From the NCBI RefSeq assembly GCF_037176765.1, contig NC_090022.1, positions 80,316,209 to 80,380,208 of the forward strand: DNA of 64,000 nt. Direction: 5' to 3'. Shown in pieces: positions 21,034 through 32,252 of this stretch. How positions within the stretch are numbered: position 1 is the stretch's first letter; every line of letters starts with the position of its first letter. The position numbers and the translations under genes are program-made. Below the pieces are notes generated by a model. It searched no databases, was not told the DNA's origin, and saw nothing but the letters and a program-made list of their open reading frames with translations. The stretch is from Anolis sagrei (lineage: Eukaryota > Chordata > Lepidosauria > Squamata > Anolidae).

Positions 21034-23550
21034 CAAGGGTTATACAAAGACTGTCATTTTTATAAATTTAAAAAAACCATTTTTAAAAAGCCATATAGAA
21101 GGCAAATAGTAAGTATAGTAACCACAACTGGAGTGGAAAAACTAGGAGTGAAAGTTTGTATACTTTAATAAAAATTTTGTTGAAACATTCCATTTATGGT
21201 AAGTAATAGTATCTTATTCTCCACACTGTATCTTTTTAGTAACCTATTTTTTATAGACAACAATACTGCAATGTTATTTCATCTATAGGGCTTTTGCAAA
21301 AATATTGTTAGTTGAAGGCCAAGCTTGTAGGACTTAAGACTGCAACCACTAAATCTCCCTTTTCCATTGTGCTTTATTGATCGTGCTTTTTAGAGGGGGG
21401 TATTAATAGCTTGAAGTATGTCTTAGCTTCTAAATAGAATTTTTATTGAAAACCAACCCTCAAGAATTCTTGTGGCCAAATGTGCCATTTCCCACATAAC
21501 TAAGCTCCTAAAGTATAAAACAGCTGTCAAATTGTTCTCTTAACTGGGCTATAACCATCTGTCTTGCCCCACTCTTTTTTTAACAGACTGTTGTGCTTGT
21601 TAGCGGGGAGCATTCATTGATTAGTTACAGCTTTATCCATTCAGATAGAAGGGCAGGCTATGCTTTCCTACTATGTCCATGAGTCTAGCTGGACTATTAG
21701 ACTCATGTGTTCTCCCTTACATCTCTTTTTATGTGCCTATTACATCTTTCTCCAGTTTAGGTAAACCAGCATAGGAAGCAATGGTTTGTATTTGCTCGAC
21801 AAATGTGTACTGAAAACTACAGTCACACCTGGTTTCCAATCTTGGTTTGTAGGGCCAATGTGAAACTATAGTAATCAGATCAGAATGTGGCTTTTACTCA
21901 GATCAAAAATACAGACAAAATCATTACACACAAGAGAAGGGGGAAGAGAGAAGAGTACAGGACAACCTTGGACAATAATGCTTTACCATGTTTGGGCAGT
22001 ATATCTGAACTGGCATCAACAAAATAAGCTCTCTTTATTCTAGCTCAACATTAAATCACTTATGACTGGTTGACTTAGTGAATCATACCAGCTGGATGTT
22101 GTTTTGGATGACGGGCCATTCCTACATTAGATCCAGTACAAGCTCCATATCTGGGGGTCATATGTTCCAGGGCTTGATGTGGAAACATGAAACCACAGAT
22201 AATAGTGAACCCAACTGAGATGAGCAACTTCCAAAGGAACCATACCATAGAATCAGATTAGGAAGACCAGAAAATGCCTAAAGAGAGCACTTCTCTAGCA
22301 TTTCTAGATTGTCCAGCCCAACTCTACAATCAACTTCTGAAGGAATCATGCAGTAGATATATGCGGGAAGACAAATACCTAAAGACATTTTTTTAAAAAT
22401 ATGGGTAAGTAAAATTGCAAGTGCTGCTGCTATGGATATAAGAGCCATAGCATGCTATTGATAAGATTAATTCTGATAATTTTATAGCACCTTTTGTATA
22501 GCACCCAGCACATGTGTGTGTATGTATCTCCTCTCTCTCCATCCTCTCTGTATGTTTGTACATATCGAATAAACAATGAACAACTGCCAAGTGGAAAGTC
22601 GTATTTTATACAGAGGGTTTCTGAAACATTGAAAAGGGAAAGTCAAAAGCTCAGATGACCAGAATCCAGTGATAAAAATACTACCATATGTTGTGTGTTC
22701 AAATATAGCATGCTTTGTCTATTTATATTATATTTTATTAGTTTTCTATTCTGAATAGTAATAAATTATAGGGTTGGAGCAAGGGAGAAATTTCTATCTT
22801 TTTTACTTCCAGAGCTTGGGGGATGTTACTACCATTTCCAGTTTGATGTTCGAGATTTCCTCAGCTGTTAAAGCCAATGGTGTGCTTCTGTGCAAGTTTG
22901 ACCTGCTGGCACCCCTTCATTTATACAACTATTAAAAGTACATGAACCCTACCCTCTTGTTTCCTGTGTGCTTCTTATCCAGCCTCCTCTTTGGTACAGG
23001 TAACTCAAAATGAGAGCATTTTAAATAAATGGCTGTTGGGTCTTCACTTGAAGGCCTCGAACTAGAGAGAACACTCATGTCAACTGACTTGATCTTTCTG
23101 TTATCTGTGCCACTGTCAGACTACTGGGGCATATTTTTCCAACTGTTCCAGTTTGGCAGTGGTAGTTCCAATTCATTCTCTGACATCCCATTTTTCAAAT
23201 ATCTCATTTATTTATCTTCTTCCTACTTTTTCTCTTTGGCCTTAGTTTCCATAGCTGTGAATTGAGTTAGACATGCAAAAATACCATAGTTTGCATTCAA
23301 TTAATTAAGCAGGAGGAAAGGAGAGAAAGGAGTGGGATCTTGTCCCTCCTAATTGGCTCAGGCAAACAAAAACTATCATCTTGACTATACTTTGATACTA
23401 TCTGACCATACATGCCCTAGTTTTCATCTGTGAAATGTTGGAGGGGATGCTGATAATGAAAACAGTTATTTTCATATTAAAAATAAATATTCTTCTGCCT
23501 GAATCCCTTTAGACCTAATTATTCTGTCCCCCACTGGGCCAGCAATCAGA
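21034..23550. other. Intergenic, nothing recognised
   Basis: AT-rich DNA between SOX30 and ADAM19. All open frames are short, lack splice context and look random. I see no repeat family that I can name. Confidence 0.5.
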
Positions 23551-23554
23551 TAAA

Positions 23555-24100
23555 TGTATTGTTGTCAGTTGTCATCAAGACAACCTCAGCTAGCAGTGAC
23601 CCTATGAATGAGAGTCACACTATCATCAGCACTCTGCTCACTTCTTGCAGTCTGAGGGCTGTGGCTTCCTTGATTTAGTCTATCCATCTTGAATGCGCTC
23701 TTCCTACTTTCCTACTGTGTTCTGCCTTGCCAAACATTATTGTCTTGTCCAATCCTATCATAATATGGCCAAAACGAAACAGCTTGTTTGGCTTCTATGG
23801 AGAGCTCAGGCTTGATTTGCTCTAGAACCTAGTTATTTGTCTTGTTGCAGTCCACAGTATCCATTGAAGTCTTTTATAGCACCACATTAGAAATGAGTTG
23901 ATTTCTTTCTATCAGAATCATACATAGACTTATGATGGCACAGGCAATCCTAACTATAGTATTCAGTATTATAGTGTTACATTTCAGGATTTTGTCTAGT
24001 TCCTTCACGGCTGCTCCTCCAAGCCCTAGTTTTTTCTGATAACCTGACTGCAGTGTCCATGCTGATTAATGATTGGGCCAAAGTATGGAAAATCTCGAAC
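23555..24100 (-). mobile_element. Old RTE-BovB LINE fragment
   Basis: Antisense BovB-like reverse-transcriptase segment sharing ordered words with the copy at 13560-14090: ttgttgcagtccacagtatc, cattgaagtc, aatgagttgatttctttcta, and gctgattaatgattgggcca. Heavily diverged, so old. Confidence 0.55.
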
Positions 24101-24839
24101 TATTTTAAATTAGAGAAATAGCTTGTCAGAAAATTTAGGTTTGCCTGTGCAGAAAGTTACTCAGGCCTATCGGATAGTTTCTCTCTGTGTGCTAAGGAGT
24201 AAGATCGTTGAAGTTAGAAGCAAACTTTTTAAAAGAATGAAGTTTGGAGAGAGAGGTTTTGGATCCAGTTGCTTTCACATGTTTCATTGTTACTTTCTGA
24301 ACATGTATTTCAGAATTTCTCTCCTGCCTTTTGGCTGTAAAGGTCTCCTAAACAACTTGCACTTCTGCTAAAATGTTTTTTTTAATAGAAAAGGGGCAAT
24401 TTAAAACGGCATGTTTAGCAGAGACAAACGTGAGAGAGTGTATACACTGAGCAGAGTGTTCTCATTTTTAAAACACAGGCGTCTGGCATATAGCCGATAG
24501 CATAAGAGCACCTGCAAGCAGGAATTGAAGAGTCAGAGGGCCTCAAGGAATCCCACAGGGGATATCTGTGTCTGAGAAAAGCTGGACACATTTCACATCA
24601 TCTACCACAAACAATTTTGATCCCCCCCTCCCTTTAATAATCTCAAAGGGGCAGTAGTGTTATTCTGCTTCAACAAAAAAATGTCCTGTGACAATTTAAT
24701 ATTGTGATGTTATAAACCATGATGAATCTTTCTATCAGATACATGATCCCAAATTTTCATTTTATTAGACTGAGGACTTGATGATTGCTTCACTCCAGCA
24801 CTCTGGCCTGTCTATTGAAAACAGGCAGTTTTACCCACA
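24101..24839. other. Intergenic, nothing recognised
   Basis: No gene or repeat that I can name in this stretch. Confidence 0.45.
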
Positions 24840-25260
24840 GGCACAACTGTGTTTTATGAATTTTAATATTTTATTATGTGATCTTATGTGTGTTCATGGT
24901 TGTAATTTTATGTTGCTATTGTTTTTATACTTATGTATTGTTTATTTTATGTGTTGCACTCTGGAGTGCTTTTGCGAGCTGCCTTAGTCCCTTCCGGGAG
25001 ATTTATTTATTTATTTATGGTATTTCTATCCCGCCTTTCTCAGCCTAAAGACAACTCAAGGCAGCTTACAAATTGGCAGCAATTTGATGCCACAACTGTC
25101 ATAAAATACAATTAAAAACATTTAGCACAACAGTATAAAAATCTATACAAAAAACTCATTAAAACCATATAATCACCAGTGTCTTCCTGGTGGTGGAGTA
25201 TAAATAAAGATGGTGGTGGGGTATAAATGAAGATTTATTATTAGAATGTTATTATTTATT
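24840..25260 (+). mobile_element. L2-like LINE tail with a second, inverted tail nested in it
   Basis: The plus-strand tail runs to gcactctggagtgcttttgc, gagctgccttagtcccttcc ggga, is broken at about 25006 by an inverted tail (atttatttatttatggtatt tctatcccgcc, to about 25190), and resumes with gatggtggtggggtataaat. The unbroken copy at 63515-63665 shows these flanking words joined. This dates the inverted copy as the younger. Confidence 0.6.
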
Positions 25261-25368
25261 TATTTTTACTGACACAAAAACACAGTATGTCACACCAAAC
25301 GAGATATGTATGCTGGATTTTGTATCACAAAATCACAAGTCAAACACTTCTCAAGCGTCTAGAACACC

Positions 25369-25413
25369 TTCCTCTTCCTCTTCCTCTTCCTCCTCCTCCT
25401 CCTCCTCCTCCTT
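25369..25413. repeat. (CCTCTT)n/(CCT)n low-complexity run
   Basis: Pure pyrimidine run of cctctt and cctcct units. Confidence 0.9.
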
Positions 25414-25479
25414 AGGATGCTTATTATTATTGTGTATAACAAATACATTAGCATAAAGCATCAGGGGAAGTCATCTGAT

Positions 25480-25737
25480 TTTTTTTTCATGTCAGGAGCA
25501 ACTTGAGAAACTGCAAGTCACTTCTAATGTGAGAGAATTGGTCATCTGCAAGGGCGTTGCCCAAGGGATGCCCAGATGGTTTTACCATCGTGTGGGAGGC
25601 TTCTCTCATGTCTCCGCATGGGGAGCTGGAGCTGACAGAGGGAGCTCAACCCGCTCTCCCCGGATTTGAACCACTGACCTGTTGGTCAGCAGTCTTGCCG
25701 GCACAAGGGTTTAATCCATTGTGCCACTGGGGTGCCA
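25480..25737 (-). mobile_element. tRNA-derived SINE (second family)
   Basis: Antisense copy: a T-run at 25480, then catgtcaggagcaacttgag, a ctgcaagtcacttc word, ggaggcttctctcatgtctc and an antisense B box (cggatttgaaccactgacct), ending with the antisense head near gtgccactggggtgcc. Other copies are at 28874, 56470, 59247 and 61382. Confidence 0.8.
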
Positions 25738-25744
25738 TCTTTAT

Positions 25745-27025
25745 GCATCTTTATCACTCAACATTATAATTGGAGATTATTACATTTTGTCAAATTGAGT
25801 GCAAATGCAAATAATAAAAAGATTTTTCTATCTACATTTCTTGCAGATGTTGAGAAATTCTCTTCTTCCTGCAACTTGCAGGATTTTCTATAAGGTAATT
25901 TATTTGCTGGAGAATTCATATCAACCTGGATACCAGCATCACTAATCTTAAAACTGTTAACCTAATTTAAATCTATTTAGTTAGTTTTAAATTTATTTTA
26001 TTTTACACTGCTTTGAGATATTTGGATACAGGACAGAAAGAAAAGAAGGAAGGAGCAGTTGACATCCATCTAGAATCCTAGGCCCTATGTCAGTTTACCA
26101 GGAGAAAGTTACCAATTATTTACAAGATGATGTTTTTCTCTTTTTAAACCACATTCATACTGCACAAATTATTTTCCTCTGACATTCCTCAGTCCTTGAC
26201 GGATTTGGAGCAGCTGTTGACCACAAGGACAAGTAACTGCGAGCTCATTGTCCTCCATCAAATTCCATACTCTGCAAACCCTAGAAAACAAGAGCTCAGT
26301 TTTGTACAATCAAAGAATGTGATTGCCACAATGTATGCATTGCTAATACTCTGTGAATCCAAAGGAAATGGCTGGAGACACAAAACCTAAACCACTACTC
26401 TACAGATGATCTTTCCATGAAAAAAGCATTTACCACAAGCCCCCAGAAGAACATTATTTTCTCCAAAACAACAAAAGGCCTGGTATCATTTAAAAATAGT
26501 ACATTTTTTGTCTAGGGATCATTTTGTCATATGTACGATGTGTGTATAGACACACTCTATACCCATATGTACATGTGCACTGGTATAAAAATAACTCTTC
26601 TGACCTGATATTTATTGTATGGGGTTTGGGATTAAATAGCAATTTTCCCCTTGAAAAGGTTCATGAAAGCAAGCCCCATAAATGAAAGTAGATTTTAATA
26701 TCATGTTTTGGATGGTGACATTTACTTGTTTATCTAGCCACACGTTTACTCAATGTTTTGAATTGGAATCAAAACTCTCAAATGAATTGAACGTGTGTTT
26801 TGCATTGTCTGCCATTCCATTTACTTACCTTGACAGAGACATTAACTGACACCTTGAGTTGAAGCCAAACGAAGACATTTCAACAGGTCACATTCAAAAC
26901 AATGGGGAAAAAAATGACTTGACACCCATTAATTTTAAGATGACCTGAGTGTATTCAAGTAGGTAAGAACTCAGAATAAATGCATATCTTTGTAGAGGCT
27001 AGAACTGAATCATATGGGATAGCGG
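25745..27025. other. Intergenic, nothing recognised
   Basis: AT-rich unique-looking DNA with only short random open frames. Confidence 0.45.
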
Positions 27026-27029
27026 AAGG

Positions 27030-27745
27030 TAACAATACAACTATTGCAAAGGTCCTTTAGAGCTTTATCATACAAGGCAGGTAAATCATTATTACATCAT
27101 GGTAATGACACCTTGATAACTGACAAATAGAGGAAGAAAACACGGAGGTAGTGACAGGCTTTGTATTTCTAGGATCCAAGATTACTGCAGTCACAGACTG
27201 CACCCAGGAATTCAGATGACGTTTACTTCTTGGGTAGAGATCAATGACCAATCTCAATAAAATAGTGAAGAGTAGAGACATCACACTGGCAATGAAGGTC
27301 TGCATAGTTTAAGCAATGGTATTTCCTGTTGTAACCTGGAACATAAGGAAGGCGAAGCAAAGGAAGATAGATGCTTTTGAACTGTGGTGTTGGATGAAAA
27401 TTCTGAGAGTGCCTTGGACAGCAAGATGATCCAACTAGTCTATCCTCCAAGAAATAATGCCTGACTGCTCACTGGAAGGAAGGATATTAGGGGCCAAGAT
27501 GAAGTACTTTGGTCACATAATGAGAATACAGGAAAGCTTGGAGAAGATAATGATGCTGGGGAAAATGGAAGGAAAAAGGACGAGGGGCCAACCAACAGCA
27601 AGATGGATGGATGGTATCCTTGAAGTGACTGGCTTGACCTTGAAGGAGCTGGGGGTGGTCAAGGTCATCAGGGAACTCTGGTGTGGGTTGGTCCATGAGG
27701 TCACAAAGACTTGGAAACAACTGAATGAATAAGAAACAACAAATT
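27030..27745 (+). mobile_element. RTE-BovB LINE 3' part
   Basis: The plus strand encodes the conserved C-terminal BovB stretch KYFGHIMRIQESLEKIMMLG, KMEGKRTRGQPTARWMDGIL, and KVIRELWCGLVHEVTKTWKQ, followed by LNE and a gaatgaataagaaacaacaa tail. The upstream portion (about 27030-27450) carries the same ORF in broken frames. The copy is 5'-truncated and not active. Confidence 0.88.
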
Positions 27746-28873
27746 ATACCTTTAGTTGGAGATGATCTGATGATGTCATTCCTCTTCTGCTTTTCTCCAA
27801 TGAGACCATTTTGAAAGCATTAACAGTTTTAAAACACACAAAAAAACCCAATCATGACCTTTCCCCCCATTACTGATATGCTACAATTTCCTGTGTGAAA
27901 GTTCAATTGTGCTTTTATGGTGATTTTGAGTTTTAGGAGGGTTGCTAGGGAAATATTCAGAGAAGGGTGGTCACTTCAATTTTATTTCCTTTCAATTGGT
28001 TGTTTGACTTCATTTCTCAATAGAAAAAAAAACATTGCCAAATGACCACAGGGCTTGTCAGAGAAGCAAAAACTTTGCTCATTGTGCCCCTGACCCTCCT
28101 CCCCCCTTTTCCATTCACACACACACACATGCCTGGAAATATAAGTGCAAAAGAGTGTTACAGTTTTAAGGAAAACATTACTTGCTGGCTTGCTTGCTAT
28201 CTTCTAGATTTCTTCAGATTTAACTAACTAATGTCAAGATTACCAGGATAAACTGAGCAGATAGCTCAGTGGTGGCTGACTTTCATCTGCAACAGATTCA
28301 TTCGGTCCAGATAGAAGTTTGGTCTATCCCAATCAGTAGGCTCCCCCCCCCCCCCACCAAGTAAAACAAAATGGAAATGTAAGACTGTTTCCACTTATGG
28401 GGGGGGGGGTGTTCCTGTCTGTGTATGCATTCATGAGTGCCAATCTAGCAAAAGGGGAGGGACGCTGTCTTGGAGGAGGTTGTGGGTGGGCAGTTCTAAG
28501 TGCTGCATGTGATAAGTTTTTAATGCAATCCTGGAATGGTTCCAAAAGGAAAGAGAGCAACCACAATTGAATAACATTTCGCCAACAATGCTGTTGAAGT
28601 GGGAGAAGAACCTGGTGTGACAAAGCCCTTAGTAAGCATGAATAATAAATTAGATTATGAACAGGATTTTAGTGAGAGCTTCCCAGAAGACATCCATTCT
28701 CAACCTTCTTGTTGCTACATGCCTTCCAGTAGTTTTGAAGCCATGGTGACCTAAAGCAGAAATATCTAGATGTGTTTTGAGGAGATTTGGCATTGGCTTG
28801 TGTTTTGATTATTGCTATTATGTCTTAGTTATGATACATTATTGTATTAATTATTTGCTTTTAATTTATTATG
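27746..28873. other. Intergenic with homopolymer runs
   Basis: No gene recognised. Short (CA)n at 28117-28130, a C-run at 28343-28356 and a G-run at 28399-28409. Confidence 0.5.
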
Positions 28874-29110
28874 TGGAGCCTCTGGTGGTGCAATGGGTTG
28901 AACCCTTGTGCAGGCAGGACTGTTGACCAAAAGGTCGGTAGTTTGAATCTAGTGAGTGGGGTGAACTCCCATCAGTCAGCTCCAGCTCCCCATGAAGGGA
29001 CATAAGAGAAGCCTCCCTTGGGATGGTAAAACGTCCTGGCATCCTCTGGGCAATGTCCTTGCAGACAGCCAATTCTCTCACACATGAAAAGACTTGCAGT
29101 TTCACAAGTT
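28874..29110 (+). mobile_element. tRNA-derived SINE (second family)
   Basis: Head ggagcctctggtggtgcaat with gggttgaacccttgtgc, a B-box-like gtagtttgaatctag, ccagctccccatgaagggac, cataagagaagcctccc and the end gcagtttcacaagttgctcc tgacac, followed by an A/C-rich tail. Confidence 0.82.
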
Positions 29111-29194
29111 GCTCCTGACACACACACAAAATACGCACTTGTATTTTGTGTATTTGTACACAAAAATACAAACAGCATGGATGGCATCAAGTGG

Positions 29195-29262
29195 ATACCA
29201 TCCATGTTGTTAGCTGCCGCGAGTCCCCAAGGGGAAATGGGACAGGATATAAATAAAGTTGA
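29195..29262 (+). repeat. L2-like LINE 3' tail
   Basis: ttagctgccgcgagtcccca and gggaaatgggacaggatata followed by aataaag: the terminal block of the L2-like tail family. Confidence 0.55.
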
Positions 29263-29264
29263 CT

Positions 29265-29400
29265 TGAGTAGACTTCCTCTGAAATTTAGAGGGTGTGGTT
29301 CCTAGTCTCAACCTTAGAGGAAGGCAATGGCAAACTTTCTCCAAATACATCTGGCCTAGATAACCGTATGGTAGAGTTGCCATAAGTCAGAGGAAACATG
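29265..29400 (+). mobile_element. Sauria-type SINE 3' fragment
   Basis: Contains gaggaaggcaatggcaaact and the characteristic 3' words gttgccataagtcagagg. The head is missing or eroded. Confidence 0.5.
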
Positions 29401-29407
29401 ATAACAA

Positions 29408-30025
29408 ATAATAGAATCTTAGAGTTGGAAGAGACCTCGTGGGCCATCCAGTCCAACCCCCTGCCAAGAAGCAGGACAATCACATTTTCTGTTTAAAAGC
29501 CTCCAAAAAGGAGCCTTCACCACACTCCGTGGCAGATAGTTCCACTGCTGAACAGTTAGGAGGGTTTTCCTAATGTTCAGGTGGAATCTTTTTTTTCTGT
29601 AGTTTGAAGCCATTGTTCCGTGTCCTAGTGTCCAGTGCAGCAGAAAACAAGCCTGTTCCCTCCTCCCTTTCACTTCCCCTCACATATTTATACATGGCCT
29701 TCATCATGTCTCCACTCAGCCTTCTCTTCTACAGGCTAAACTTACAACTCTTTTAGCTGCTCCTCATAGGGCTTGTTCTCCAGACCCTTGGACATTTTAG
29801 CTGCCCTTCTCTGGACACATTGTCAACATCTCCCTTCAATTGCGGTGCCCAGAATTGGACACAGTGTGATTCCGGGTGTGGTCTGACCAAGGTGGAATAG
29901 AGGGGTGGCATGACTTCCCTGGATCTAGACACTAGACTCCTATTGACGAAGGCCAAAATCCCATTGGCTTTTTAAGCTGCGTGTACTGCTCTTGAGCCAG
30001 GCATCGTCCCCCATTCTGTCTGAGA
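29408..30025 (-). mobile_element. CR1 LINE 3' part
   Basis: Antisense CR1 3' end gaatcttagagttggaagag followed by antisense coding sequence; on the minus strand KKRFHLNIRKTLLTVQQWNY, and [12 protein letters not shown] at the other end in shortened form. It runs a little further 5' than the copy at 59386-60069. Several indels show that it is a dead copy. Confidence 0.88.
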
Positions 30026-30587
30026 AAACAAAGGGCAAGTGAACGTGATGAAGGGCAACAGAGGAACAGAATGTGTGAGAGCGAGCGAGCGAGCGAGAGA
30101 TGTGCTTGTGTCCTTCGCAGCCCAAGTAATACACACGGCCACCTACGGCGGGGCTCGAGGACCATGCAGTCCACAGCCTAACATCCCTAGCGAAACCATT
30201 AGCGGGGGAGATGAATGGACGGGATTGGGAAGCGTTGTAGAGTATCCGGAACAAGGCTGCGGCGCTGTGAGGACCTGCGAGGCTTTGCGGGAGGTGAGGA
30301 GCAAGGCCAAGGCGCCCGGCAGAGAGCTCCAGGGCCGGGAAGGGAGGCTCTTCCACTCCCAGACGCCTCCCTTCGGCATTTTCATGCTTTGCGGCCACGG
30401 AGTCGCGGTCTTCTTCCCGACAGAATTGCCGATCTGTTGCCAACCGCGGGAAACCTCCCGGGCGGGGGGGGGGGGGGGGGGCTGGCTCCACCGTTTCGGG
30501 CCGGATGGAGAGCCCTTTGCAAGATCCGTGTGCCTGCGCCTTGGAGTCGATTCTCATAGGATTGTCTTAGGCAAGGCATCCTCAGAG
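30026..30587. promoter_or_regulatory. CpG-rich block upstream of ADAM19
   Basis: GC- and CpG-dense sequence, including a gagcgagcgagcgagcgaga run at 30080-30100 and a G-run at 30463-30481. It lies 0.7-1.3 kb before the ADAM19 start codon and is separated from it by a MITE and a Penelope-like fragment. A good donor-like GAGgtgagg occurs near 30291-30299. It may be an upstream promoter or noncoding first exon of ADAM19, or of an unannotated transcript; the sequence alone does not decide. Confidence 0.4.
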
Positions 30588-30743
30588 GAGGCCCTTCCAC
30601 ACAGTCCTATATCCCAGAGGCAGGAAATCCCACAGTGTCTGCTTTGTTCTGGAATATAGAGCAGTGTGGACTCAGATAACCCGGTTCAAAGTGGATATTG
30701 TGTAGGATATTCTGCCTCTGGGATATAGGGCTGTGTGGAGCGG
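30588..30743. mobile_element. Palindromic MITE
   Basis: Inverted repeat with ends ggcccttccacacagtcct and agggctgtgtggagcggcc, the same family as those nested in CR1 at 3804 and 4032. Confidence 0.75.
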
Positions 30744-30817
30744 CCTGCAGCACCTGGGATTTATTGCCGGCCTTTTCTCCAAGGCAGCAGCCCTCGACTT
30801 GCCGCGGATGTGGGTTA

Positions 30818-30962
30818 AGCAGCAGAGACCTCACCACCTCTGAGGATGCCTGCCATAGATGCAGGCGAAACGTCAGAAGAGAATGCTTCTAGAACATGGC
30901 CAATATAGCCCGAAAAAACCCACAACACAGTGATTCCGGCCATGAAAGCCTTCGACAATACA
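30818..30962 (+). mobile_element. Penelope-like terminal fragment with hammerhead-like core
   Basis: Single-arm relative of the palindrome at 18953-19186: ctctgaggatgcctgccata, gatgcaggcgaaacgtcaga, gaatgcttctagaacatggc, then cccgaaaaaacccacaacac and ccggccatgaaagccttcg. It lies about 350 bases upstream of the ADAM19 start codon. Old and fragmentary. Confidence 0.55.
30840..30874 (+). ncRNA. Hammerhead-ribozyme-like core
   Basis: CTGAGGA (30840-30846), a perfect six-pair stem II GCCTGC/GCAGGC (30848-30853 with 30861-30866), then GAAA (30867-30870) and CGTC (30871-30874). A15.1-C/G-U16.1 would form the minimal helix III of known type I motifs. Helix I is weak here. Confidence 0.45.
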
Positions 30963-31307
30963 GAGTCTGAATAATTGAGGAGAAGCGCCCTCCCATCCTC
31001 CGGGCCATCTCCGGGCCATCGGCTGACATACAACAGAGACTGTCCGGAAGGCGAGAACGCCAGCGCTGCTCTTTCTGTCCCAGGGATGCTGCCTGGAAGG
31101 GACCTGCTCTCCTTTCCCCGCCCGCCTTGCTTTCCATGATGGGCGGAGCTTGGAAGCCCTTGCAATAAAGTGGCTCCAAAGGAAGGAAGAAAAGAAGCAG
31201 CAGCAAGGGAGCATCCTTCTCAGGGCGCAGCCTGGATGGAGGCGGCGGGAGGACAGGCTGAGGCTGCCTGCCTCTGAGGCCTCCCTTCTTCCACCCCAGA
31301 GCTGGCC

Positions 31308-31404
31308 ATGGGGGGCCTGCCTGCAGGGGCTCGGCTGCATTGGCTGCCCTTGGTCGTGCTGTGGCTGAGACAGGGGTCTGCACAGGAGGAGGCGGGAAGC
31401 ACAG
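31308..31404 (+). CDS. ADAM19: ADAM19 exon 1, signal peptide
   Basis: ADAM19 (meltrin beta) is a type I membrane metalloprotease that sheds neuregulins and other ligands at the cell surface or in the Golgi. Exon 1 encodes 32 residues plus one base: basic start and hydrophobic core (LHWLPLVVLWL) then RQGSA-QEE, a good signal-peptidase site after Ala25. The ATG sits in gccATGg, a strong start context. The gene name comes from exons 2-4, since signal peptides diverge; the linkage to SOX30 agrees. The donor is GTAAGC at 31405. A 5' leader of unknown length lies upstream in GC-rich DNA. Confidence 0.82.
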
Positions 31405-31425
31405 GTAAGCAAGGAAACTAGAGAA

Positions 31426-32108
31426 CAGTGTTTCCCAACCTTCCTAATTCCACGACCCCTTAATCCAGTTCCTTATGTTGTGGTGACCCCCAACCATAAC
31501 CTTCTGTTCATTGCTACTTCATAACTGTAATTTTGCTATTGTTATGAATCTTCATGTAAATATCCAATATGCAAGATGTATTTTCACTCAATGGACCAAA
31601 TCTGGCCAGTGTTGGAGAAGGTGTGTGTGATTTTGTCATTTGGGAGTTGTCATTGCTGGGATTTATAGTTCACCCTAAAATCAAAGAGCATTCTGAGCAT
31701 TCCAATGATGGAATTGAACCAAACTTGGCACACAAAACTCTCATGGCCAAGAGAAAATAATGGAAAGGTTTGGTGGGCGTTGGCCTTGTGTTTTGGAGTT
31801 GTAGTTCACCTATATCCAGAGAGCACTGTAGACTCAAACAATGATGGATCTGGACCAAACTTGCCACGAATACTCAATTTGTGAAAATTTGAACACTGGT
31901 GGAGTTTGGAGAAAATAGACCTTGACATTTGGGAGTTGTAGTTGCTGGGATTTATAGTTCACCTACAATCAAAGAGCATTCTGAACCCCACCAACAATAG
32001 AATTGGGCCAGACTTACCACACAGAACCCCCATGACCAATAGAAAATACTATGTTTTCTGATGGTCTTTGGCAACATCCCCTCATGACCCCCAGGTTGAG
32101 AAACATTG
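31426..32108 (+). mobile_element. hAT-like non-autonomous DNA element
   Basis: Starts CAGTGTTTCCCAACCTTCC and ends gacccccaggttgagaaaca ttg, so the terminal bases mirror each other (cagtgtttcycaacc). The inside contains repeated blocks such as gggagttgtagttgctggga and tttatagttcacctacaatc. Relatives are at 44272-45034 and 57785-58300. A clean 8-base duplication was not found. It starts about 20 bases past the exon 1 donor. Confidence 0.7.
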
Positions 32109-32148
32109 ATATAGAGAGAACAGTGGAGGCAAACGTTTTCCCAAAGGC

Positions 32149-32233
32149 ATGGGCAAACTTGGGCCCTCTCTCCAGGTGTTTTGGACTTCAACTCCCTCCA
32201 AAACACCTGGAGGGAGGGTCCAAGTTTGCCCAT
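32149..32233. mobile_element. Near-perfect hairpin MITE
   Basis: The arm atgggcaaacttgggccctc continuing to ccaggtgttttggac is mirrored by ccaaaacacctggaggga and gggtccaagtttgcccat. The loop is only a few bases. Arms are almost identical, suggesting a young insertion, gene conversion between arms, or constraint. Confidence 0.8.
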
Positions 32234-32252
32234 ACCTGCTATACCAGGACTA

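Noticed and set aside
30039-31402. Several long frames upstream of and over ADAM19 exon 1
   Set aside because: GC-rich shadow frames and MITE/Penelope-derived sequence; no protein similarity recognised.
31418-32117. Target duplication for the hAT-like element in ADAM19 intron 1
   Set aside because: Flanks ctagagaa and atatagag share only a shifted tagaga; not good enough to claim an 8-base duplication.
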